Positions 1-5,646 of a DNA stretch of 5,646 nucleotides are shown piece after piece (position 1 is the first letter of the stretch; each line of letters begins with the position of its first letter). The position numbers and the translations under genes were made by a program. The notes below the pieces were generated by a model that worked only from the letters and a program-made list of their open reading frames with translations, did no database searches and was not told where the DNA came from. Source of the DNA: CAJXUU01 sp963975265 (GTDB taxonomy: Bacteria > Bacteroidota > Bacteroidia > Chitinophagales > Saprospiraceae); the NCBI GenBank assembly GCA_963975265.1, contig CAXBGT010000271.1:1-5646 (forward strand), read 5' to 3'.

Positions 1-12
1 ATTAAAACAACA

Positions 13-20
13 TATCTTAG
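13..20 (+). promoter_or_regulatory. Possible -7 promoter element for the S9 peptidase gene
   Basis: TATCTTAG matches five of the six fixed positions of the Bacteroidetes -7 consensus TAnnTTTG and ends 19 bases before the ATG at 40. That would give a very short leader of roughly 13 nt. The partner -33 TTTG element would lie at or beyond the left edge of the window and cannot be checked. In AT-rich DNA a 5/6 match is common by chance, so this is only a candidate. Confidence 0.22.
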
Positions 21-39
21 CTGATAAACAATCTAAAAC

Positions 40-2829
40 ATGACAACAAGACTATTCCTACTTCTAATAATCAGCTTTTTTGTATTTAACAACATTGATG
101 CTCAATCAAAAAAAGAGATGACTCCTGACACCTACTTGGAATGGAACAGGATCACTTCTGAAAAAATATCGAATAATGGAGATTGGGTAAAGTATCACTT
201 GGAGGCAGAGAAGGGGGATAAGACACTTAAGATTTATAATACAAGGGCTAACAAAACTTATACATTTGATAGAGTTGGAAACTCAGATATAGATGGAGAA
301 TCGAAACATGTGATATTCATGATGGCTCCAGCGTATGATAAAGTGAGAGCGCTTAAAAGGAAGAAGGTCAAAAAGGAAGACATGCCTAAAGATACCTTAT
401 GCATTTATGATTTAGACTTGAAAGTACTCACCAAAATTCCAAATGTGAAGTCATTTAAGTTGCCAAAAAAAATGAAAGGTTATATGGCATATCTTAAAGA
501 TGCTGAAATGCCAAAAGACTCACTGAATAAGTTGCCAAAAGAAGATGATAAAAATGGCACAAAACTTATTCTTCTGAACCTAAGGACTAATCAGTCGGAT
601 ACTTTATATTATGCAACCGATTATCAATTTGCTGAGGATGGTTTAGGACTTGCAGCGACGTCAACTGGAATTGATAGCATAACGGCGGGAGGAGTTTATA
701 ATTATGATTTTGGTAGTAGAAACTGGAATAATATTCTTGAAACAAAGGGCAAAATATCTAAAATTATATGGCAAGAAAAAGCTGATAAATTGGCTTTTGT
801 AGCGGATCGGGATATAACAGAAGAACGTGTTAGACCATTTGAATTATTCCTATGGGAAAAAAATCAGCTCATAGCCAAAAAGATTGCTGATCGCAGTTCT
901 AATTTTCTACCTGAAGGGTATAATGTCAGTAATTTCAGCACGCCTAGGTTCTCGAAAGAAGGTAATAGACTGATGTTCTCGATAGCTCCATCTCCTATAT
1001 TGCAAGATACCTCACTTCTTGATGATGAGATTGTAAATGTAGAGGTATGGCATTACAATGACAGCAAACTGTATACAAGACAAGAAAATGATCTAAAAGC
1101 AGATCAAGAGAACGACTACAGTTGTATGTATGACATAAGCAAGAAGAAGTTTTCGATAGTTAGATCTACGGAATTTGATGATGTGATTTATGATGAACAT
1201 AGAAGTCATGCTTTTGCTATTGGATTAGTGACAGATCCTTATGAAAAGTATGTTATGTGGAAAGGCCACAACTATTTTGATGGATATCGAATCAATCTTT
1301 CGACTGGTAAGAAGGAGAAATTTATCACAAAAGAAAGAGGAAGAGTCCGAAGATCACCTAATGGAAAATATGCCATGTGGTACAATGCATCTAAAAAGGC
1401 TCATTTTGCCTATAATGTTGAAACGAATACGATAAAACAAATTACTTCTGAAGAAATCGGTATATTTTATGATGAACTGAACGATAGACCTATGGATCCA
1501 TGGGATTATGGATATGCAGGATACACCAATGATGAGAAATACATTATCATGAATGACAGATATGATATCTGGTTTATCGATCCCGATGGAGTAGAAGCTC
1601 CACAACGAATCACTAATGGGAGAGAAACAAAGACTAAATATCGATACATGGATTTTGATTTAGAAGAATCTATTATCGATATATCATCTAATTTTTTGAT
1701 GCTACATAGTTTTAACGAAACTGATAAATCACAAGCGTATGAGCACCTCGATCTGAAATTCAATAAAACAAGATCGGTACACAAGGGCGATTTTAAATTA
1801 GACAGTCGGCCAATGAAAGCATTGGATTCTAATGATTATTTATTTACTCAAGAATCCTATACTCAATTTCCTGATTTGAGACATACTCAGATGTTGTATA
1901 CAAACGACATGGATTTAGAACATACACAAATCAGTACGGCGAATCCTCAACAAAAAGATTATAATTGGGGAGACATTCAACTGCACAAATGGACTTCACT
2001 TGATGGGGTAGATTTATCTGGATTATTGGTATTGCCGGACGATTTTGACCCGAAAAAGAAATACCCATTAATCGTTAACTTTTACGAACGAAGTTCAGAT
2101 GGCATACATAATCATAGGGCACCATTTGCTCATCGATCTACTATAAATTACAGTTATTATTCTAGTAAAGGATACGTGATCTTTAATCCAGATATAGTCT
2201 ATAGAAACGGTTACCCTGGGCAGAGTTGTTATGATGCGGTTATTCCTGGTGTAGCGTCAGTCGTAGCTCTAGGATATATAGATGAAGACAGAATTGGTGT
2301 GCAAGGTCATAGTTGGGGCGGATATCAAATCGCGGATCTCCTCACCAAGACAGACATTTTTAGATGTGCAGAGTCGGGTGCACCGGTAGTCAATATGATA
2401 AGTGCATACGGAGGTATTCGTTGGGGATCTGGAAGGAGTAGAATGTTCCAATATGAAATGACCCAAAGTAGACTTGGTGCGACGTTGTGGGAGAAGCCGG
2501 AATTGTACTTGGAGAATTCTCCTATTTTCAATCTTGATAAGGTGACTACACCTGTATTAATTATGCACAATGATGAAGATGGAGCAGTACCATGGTACCA
2601 AGGAATAGAATATTTTAATGGGCTAAGAAGGCTTGAGAAGCCTGCATGGTTTCTGAATTATAATGGAGAGCCCCATTGGCCGGTAAAGTGGCAAAACAAG
2701 CTTGATTTTAATATCAGGATGGAACAATTTTTTGACCATTATCTTAAGGATACTCCTATGCCTAGGTGGATGAAAAGAGGTGTTCCAGCTGTCGAAAAAG
2801 GAATAAGACAAGGATATAAATTGGATTAA
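40..2829 (+). CDS. Secreted S9 (prolyl oligopeptidase) family serine peptidase
   Basis: This 929-residue protein is predicted to cleave peptides in the periplasm or outside the cell. Residues 1-21 form a signal peptide: R4, a hydrophobic core at 5-16, and cleavage after D-A21 leaving Q22. Residues ~25-640 look like the S9 N-terminal beta-propeller, opening with the usual 'W..iS..G.wv.Y' pattern (EWNRITSEKISNNGDWVKY) and containing a Lys-rich stretch near 105-165 ending in MPKDSL-type motifs. The alpha/beta-hydrolase domain begins near W651. The nucleophile elbow is G-H-S758-W-G-G, the acid is D847 in HNDEDGAVP, and the base is H879 in GEPHW, so the triad is complete and the enzyme should be active. 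HN in place of the usual HG before the Asp, and the tail DTPMPRWMKRGVPA, match a long Bacteroidota S9 sub-group as I remember it. No T9SS C-terminal sorting domain is seen. The ATG at 40 is the first in-frame start after a TAA at 34-36. Substrate preference (dipeptidyl, acylaminoacyl or glutamyl) cannot be read from the sequence. Confidence 0.93.
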   Translation: MTTRLFLLLIISFFVFNNIDAQSKKEMTPDTYLEWNRITSEKISNNGDWVKYHLEAEKGDKTLKIYNTRANKTYTFDRVGNSDIDGESKHVIFMMAPAYDKVRALKRKKVKKEDMPKDTLCIYDLDLKVLTKIPNVKSFKLPKKMKGYMAYLKDAEMPKDSLNKLPKEDDKNGTKLILLNLRTNQSDTLYYATDYQFAEDGLGLAATSTGIDSITAGGVYNYDFGSRNWNNILETKGKISKIIWQEKADKLAFVADRDITEERVRPFELFLWEKNQLIAKKIADRSSNFLPEGYNVSNFSTPRFSKEGNRLMFSIAPSPILQDTSLLDDEIVNVEVWHYNDSKLYTRQENDLKADQENDYSCMYDISKKKFSIVRSTEFDDVIYDEHRSHAFAIGLVTDPYEKYVMWKGHNYFDGYRINLSTGKKEKFITKERGRVRRSPNGKYAMWYNASKKAHFAYNVETNTIKQITSEEIGIFYDELNDRPMDPWDYGYAGYTNDEKYIIMNDRYDIWFIDPDGVEAPQRITNGRETKTKYRYMDFDLEESIIDISSNFLMLHSFNETDKSQAYEHLDLKFNKTRSVHKGDFKLDSRPMKALDSNDYLFTQESYTQFPDLRHTQMLYTNDMDLEHTQISTANPQQKDYNWGDIQLHKWTSLDGVDLSGLLVLPDDFDPKKKYPLIVNFYERSSDGIHNHRAPFAHRSTINYSYYSSKGYVIFNPDIVYRNGYPGQSCYDAVIPGVASVVALGYIDEDRIGVQGHSWGGYQIADLLTKTDIFRCAESGAPVVNMISAYGGIRWGSGRSRMFQYEMTQSRLGATLWEKPELYLENSPIFNLDKVTTPVLIMHNDEDGAVPWYQGIEYFNGLRRLEKPAWFLNYNGEPHWPVKWQNKLDFNIRMEQFFDHYLKDTPMPRWMKRGVPAVEKGIRQGYKLD

Positions 2830-2911
2830 TTAGAAGATCATAATTAAATAGTACATGTATGAAGTATCGTATTGCAATCATGCATAGATAAATGGTCTGT
2901 CTAAAAAGCTC

Positions 2912-2919
2912 TACATTTG
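2912..2919 (+). promoter_or_regulatory. Candidate Bacteroidetes -7 promoter element upstream of the choice-of-anchor B gene
   Basis: TACATTTG is an exact match to the Bacteroidetes housekeeping -7 consensus TAnnTTTG. It sits in the 132-base gap (2830-2961) between the first two genes, 42 bases ahead of the ATG at 2962, and would give a leader of about 35-40 nt. No clear TTTG -33 element is seen at the usual ~19-base distance upstream (around 2885-2895 reads GATAAATGG), so only half of the promoter is supported. The rest of the gap shows no RNA gene, no strong hairpin and no U-tract terminator. Confidence 0.4.
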
Positions 2920-2961
2920 CAATTCCCAATCATTTCTCGAATTTGATAATTATTAATTCTT

Positions 2962-4494
2962 ATGAATAAATTTATAGTATTCCTATTGTTAGTAGCGGTT
3001 CAAGTGTCTGCACAGGATTCATTAAATATGAAGCGAATGGCTGTTTTGGGTGGTCTCGGTGTTGAATACAATGACGTTTGGGGCTACCGAATGGGGGCAA
3101 AAGAATTTGGAGTTATTGGAAGCAACAGCGCTATCAATATTGTCGATGTGACTGATTGTGGAAATCCAGTTCTTGTACATCAGTGGGTCGATGGAAGTAG
3201 CGTGATCTGGCGGGATTTTAAAGAATATGGTGATTATATATATGCAGTTTGTGATGGAGGTGCTTGTCAGGAAGGACTGCAAGTAATTAATAAAAATGAT
3301 TTTTCTCAATCGCAAAGTCTAGCACAATTTAGAAGTGCTCACAATATTTATATAGAAAAGGAATCAGGAAGACTTTATGTTGTTGGGTCAAATACAAATT
3401 CTCATGGAATATGGATTTACGATATCAAAACTGATCCAGCAAATCCTGCTCTTTTGAAAGATCTAAGATTTAGAGATGTCCAAAATGATCCCTCTGGAAA
3501 CTATTACGTTCATGATTTATATGTATTGAACGATACTGCTTATTGCTCACATGGCTATGTAGGTGCTAGGATTTGGGACTTTACTGATGTGAATAATGTA
3601 TCGCTAATAAGTGAATTAGATGATTTTAATGGATATAATCATAGTAGTTGGAAACATCCAAATGCACCCTACCTATATGTTGCTGAAGAGGTACCAATTG
3701 GAAAGCCTATCTATGTGTATGACCTCTCGGATATTGAGAATCCGTTCACAACCTATTCATTCAAAGACCCTTTAGAAGCACCAGATAATACAAATAATAG
3801 ACCTCATAATCCGTTTGTATTAGGAGAAAGGTTATATATATCTTACTACCATGATGGAGTACAAGTGTACAATGTTTCAGATCCAGAATTACCTACAAGA
3901 ATTGCATATTATGATACATACACTGCTAACAATGGAAATGGATACAGTGGTTATGAGGGGGCTTGGGGTACATATCCTTTCCTGCCGTCAGGGTGCATTT
4001 TGGCTTCAGATATTACGAATGGACTTAATACTTTAGAGTTGACCATTACTCCTGATTCAGACAGTAGGATGCCTGCAAACGATCTAATCATCGATAATGA
4101 TAGTAAAGGGATAGTTTTTCGAACACCGGAGGATGACTATGTACGAGTCCAAGTAAATGCAGAGTCAGAACTTGAATACACGGATATTGCATCCCCTTCA
4201 ACTGATAAAGTTGAATTTCGTAATTCGAATCTTAATTTCTCTTCTGATGCGAATGGAGTGATATTGAAGAATCCACTAGGAGCATATTTTAGATTGGGAG
4301 TTGATAATTCTGGGGCATTGGAATTAACTCCTGTTCTTGTATTACCAACGGATGCCTTAAAACTTTCTTCAGAAGATTTGTTCTTTTCTCATATTAGAGG
4401 AGGTGTAAAAATGGGGTCTCCAATAGGCGATTGTTATATTTACACGGTCGGAGATGCAGGTGCAGAGGAAGTGACATCGATAGATTGCGATTAA
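2962..4494 (+). CDS. Secreted choice-of-anchor B family protein with a triple-repeat C-terminus
   Basis: This 510-residue protein is of unknown biochemical function. Residues 1-17 are a signal peptide (K3, hydrophobic 4-13, cleavage VSA17|Q18). Residues ~25-362 form the choice-of-anchor B domain, a likely beta-propeller. Blade motifs of the LVIVD type, consensus [IV]x[IV]xD[IVLF][ST]DxxNP, occur at 58-71 (INIVDVTDCGNPVL), 150-165, 203-217, 250-262 and 300-311. The domain also shows features I associate with this family: DVWGY near 42, a WRD motif near 88, conserved histidines at 127 (AHNI), 184 (VHD), 227 (NHSSW) and 282 (PHN), and the closing motif SGCILASDITNGL at 343-355. Many relatives then end in a T9SS or other anchor. 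Here residues 373-507 are instead three 37-residue repeats, annotated separately. The ATG at 2962 is the first in-frame start after a TAA at 2947-2949. No Shine-Dalgarno is seen. The family call is strong; the role is not known. Confidence 0.87.
   Translation: MNKFIVFLLLVAVQVSAQDSLNMKRMAVLGGLGVEYNDVWGYRMGAKEFGVIGSNSAINIVDVTDCGNPVLVHQWVDGSSVIWRDFKEYGDYIYAVCDGGACQEGLQVINKNDFSQSQSLAQFRSAHNIYIEKESGRLYVVGSNTNSHGIWIYDIKTDPANPALLKDLRFRDVQNDPSGNYYVHDLYVLNDTAYCSHGYVGARIWDFTDVNNVSLISELDDFNGYNHSSWKHPNAPYLYVAEEVPIGKPIYVYDLSDIENPFTTYSFKDPLEAPDNTNNRPHNPFVLGERLYISYYHDGVQVYNVSDPELPTRIAYYDTYTANNGNGYSGYEGAWGTYPFLPSGCILASDITNGLNTLELTITPDSDSRMPANDLIIDNDSKGIVFRTPEDDYVRVQVNAESELEYTDIASPSTDKVEFRNSNLNFSSDANGVILKNPLGAYFRLGVDNSGALELTPVLVLPTDALKLSSEDLFFSHIRGGVKMGSPIGDCYIYTVGDAGAEEVTSIDCD
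4078..4482 (+). repeat. Three tandem 37-residue protein repeats, 49-residue period, inside the choice-of-anchor B gene
   Basis: Translated residues 373-409, 422-458 and 471-507 (4078-4188, 4225-4335, 4372-4482) align without any gap. Invariant columns are L3, G11, P17, V26, E33 and T35. Column 5 is I/F/F, column 12 is I/V/V, column 19 is D/G/G, column 21 is Y/Y/C, column 30 is S/G/G and column 37 is I/V/I. Each pair of units is separated by exactly 12 residues, both linkers carrying T-D at positions 5-6. The pattern is roughly 'L-x-F...nGv-x-x-x-x-P-x-G-x-Y-x-R...V-x-n-x-G-x-L-E-x-T-x-I'. It is probably a beta-rich module, since hydrophobic residues alternate around turn-forming G and P. The copies differ strongly at DNA level, so this is an old duplication and not recent slippage. 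Function is unknown: surface attachment, spacing or a sorting signal are all possible. Confidence 0.8.
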
Positions 4495-4533
4495 GGATAG
4501 AAGTTATTTTGTAAGAATTAGTAAACTAAGTAC

Positions 4534-5646
4534 ATGGATATTTTTGAGAGAATAAAATCAGACAAAGGACCATTAGGTAATTATGCTGAAAAAGCAGAAG
4601 GCTATTACATATTCCCAAAACTGACTGGAGAATTATCAAATCGAATGCAATTCAATGGCAAGGAAATAGTGGTCTGGTCTATCAATAATTACTTAGGTCT
4701 TGCGAATCTACCTGAGGTAAGAGCGGTAGATAGTCAGGTAGCTAAAGATTGGGGATTAGCCTATCCTATGGGTTCACGGATGATGTCTGGTGATACAGAT
4801 GAGCATGATGCACTTGAAGTCGAACTTGCAGAATTTGTGCAAAAAGAAGATGCTGTATTGGTCAATTTTGGTTACCAAGGAATTATGTCGGCCATCGATT
4901 GTGTACTTACTAGAAGGGATGTAGTGGTTTATGATGCGGGCTGCCATGCATGCATAGTGGACGGTGTGAGAATGCACCAAGGAAATAGATTTAGGTTTTT
5001 GCATAACGATATGGCCAGTTTAGAAAAACACCTGAAATCCGCAGAGAAAATAGTAGCTGAATCAGGTGGTGGAATAATGGTGATTTCTGAGGGAGTTTTT
5101 GGGATGCGAGGTGACCAAGGAATGCTAAAAGAAATAGTCGCTCTGAAATCCAAATATAATTTTAGATTGATGGTAGACGATGCACATGGTTTTGGCACAT
5201 TGGGAAAGACTGGTGCAGGAGCTGGTGAAGCACAAGGGATACAAGACCAGATTGATATTTATTTTGCCACGTTTGCAAAATCGATGGGAAGTATCGGCGC
5301 TTTTTTGGCAGGGGATAAGGACATCGTGCAGTTTTTGAAGTACAATATGAGGTCTCAGATATTTGCTAAGTCGATGCCTATGACACAAGTGCTTGGAAAT
5401 AAAAAACGATTAGAGCTACTAAAGAATAAACCTGAATTGCGAGAGCAACTTTGGTCTGTAGTAAATTTGTTGCAAACTGGATTGAAAGATGCTGGATTTG
5501 ATATTGGTAGTACGAATAGCTGTGTTACACCTGTATACATGAAAGGCTCTGTCGAAGAGGCCATGAAGCTTGTGTACGAACTGAGAGAAGTTCATTGTAT
5601 ATTTTGTTCCATTGTTATATACCCTGTGATTCCAAAAGGTATGATT
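4534..5646 (+). CDS. PLP-dependent alpha-oxoamine synthase (SPT/KBL/cysteate-acyltransferase-like), 3' end cut off by the window
   Basis: The 371 codons present stay open to the right edge; relatives are about 395-420 residues, so some 25-50 codons are missing. Enzymes of this family join an acyl-CoA or acyl-ACP to an amino acid with loss of CO2 (serine for SPT, cysteate for capnine synthesis, alanine for BioF) or, for KBL, glycine and acetyl-CoA without net decarboxylation; all are fold-type I and cytosolic. Visible motifs are NNYLGL (51-56), GSRMMSG (80-86), H138 in DAGCHACIVDG (the residue expected to stack on PLP), EGVFGMRGD (186-194), VDDAHGFG with D215 (binds the PLP pyridine nitrogen) and H218, and TFAKSMGSIGAF with K249 as the Schiff-base lysine. 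The window ends at YPVIPKGMI, just before the conserved Arg-containing LRM/TASHT segment. The ATG at 4534 follows an in-frame TAA at 4522-4524. It lies 39 bases after the previous gene, so co-transcription is plausible; a 5/6 match to the -7 element (TTATTTTG, 4504-4511) leaves an own promoter possible. Family certain; substrate not determined. Confidence 0.9.
   Translation, partial: MDIFERIKSDKGPLGNYAEKAEGYYIFPKLTGELSNRMQFNGKEIVVWSINNYLGLANLPEVRAVDSQVAKDWGLAYPMGSRMMSGDTDEHDALEVELAEFVQKEDAVLVNFGYQGIMSAIDCVLTRRDVVVYDAGCHACIVDGVRMHQGNRFRFLHNDMASLEKHLKSAEKIVAESGGGIMVISEGVFGMRGDQGMLKEIVALKSKYNFRLMVDDAHGFGTLGKTGAGAGEAQGIQDQIDIYFATFAKSMGSIGAFLAGDKDIVQFLKYNMRSQIFAKSMPMTQVLGNKKRLELLKNKPELREQLWSVVNLLQTGLKDAGFDIGSTNSCVTPVYMKGSVEEAMKLVYELREVHCIFCSIVIYPVIPKGMI

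Noticed and set aside
1354..1784. Open frames on the - strand inside the S9 peptidase gene.
   Set aside because: They lie antisense to strongly family-matching coding sequence, show no recognisable domain, and their Cys/Ser/Ile-rich composition is what the reverse complement of this gene gives.
2826..2847. Perfect 7-base inverted repeat (TTAATTA / TAATTAA, 8-base loop) overlapping the stop codon of the S9 peptidase gene, considered as a terminator.
   Set aside because: The stem is all A/T, cannot be extended on either side, and no T-tract follows it. Such a hairpin is weak and expected by chance in AT-rich DNA.
2852..2859. Palindrome TACATGTA in the gap after the S9 gene, considered as an operator.
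   Set aside because: It is a short isolated palindrome with no second copy and no known regulator consensus that I can assign; chance is a sufficient explanation.
3851..4036. A 61-codon + strand frame within the choice-of-anchor B gene.
   Set aside because: It is out of frame with a domain that is conserved across exactly this stretch (including the closing SGCILASDITNGL motif); no independent support for translation.
4504..4511. TTATTTTG just before the synthase gene, considered as a separate promoter.
   Set aside because: Only 5/6 match to TAnnTTTG, no TTTG at the normal -33 spacing, and the 39-base gap fits co-transcription equally well. It is mentioned under the gene but not annotated.
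4774..5564. A run of overlapping - strand open frames at the right end of the window.
   Set aside because: The + strand reading encodes an intact alpha-oxoamine synthase with all its catalytic motifs across this region, so the reverse frames are by-products.
1..5646. A search by eye for CRISPR repeats, insertion-sequence ends, tRNA/rRNA, toxin-antitoxin pairs, reverse transcriptase or defence genes.
   Set aside because: No direct DNA repeats of CRISPR type, no transposase motifs and no RNA-gene-like folds were seen; the three genes account for nearly all of the window.

Overview
The window looks like chromosomal DNA from a member of the Bacteroidota, most likely a marine or free-living Flavobacteriia/Saprospiria/Cytophagia-type lineage. 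The species cannot be told from the sequence. Four things support this. The DNA is AT-rich. None of the three genes has a Shine-Dalgarno sequence; each start is preceded by A/T-rich sequence. Both exported proteins have a signal peptide whose predicted cleavage leaves Gln as the first mature residue (the Bacteroidetes 'Q-rule'). All three proteins belong to families or sub-families that I know best from this phylum.

The layout is three genes, all on the + strand, with little spare DNA. (1) Positions 40-2829 encode a complete secreted S9 (prolyl-oligopeptidase family) serine peptidase, with an N-terminal beta-propeller and a C-terminal alpha/beta-hydrolase whose Ser758/Asp847/His879 triad is readable. 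(2) A 132-base gap holds a good match to the Bacteroidetes -7 promoter element (TACATTTG, 2912-2919). (3) Positions 2962-4494 encode a complete secreted choice-of-anchor B family protein built of LVIVD-like propeller repeats. Where a T9SS sorting domain would often sit, it ends in three tandem copies of a 37-residue motif at an exact 49-residue spacing. (4) After 39 bases, position 4534 starts a PLP-dependent alpha-oxoamine synthase that runs off the right edge with 371 codons present. It resembles the Bacteroidota serine palmitoyltransferase / cysteate acyltransferase / KBL-like group, so a role in sphingolipid or sulfonolipid base synthesis is possible but not settled.

The two exported proteins probably act outside the cytoplasm (peptide breakdown; an unknown surface or periplasmic role), while the third enzyme is cytosolic. 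I see no pathway that joins all three. The 39-base gap suggests that genes 2 and 3 may be co-transcribed. There is no sign of mobile elements, CRISPR, RNA genes, phage or a defence system. The most unusual structure is the triple repeat at the C-terminus of the choice-of-anchor B protein.
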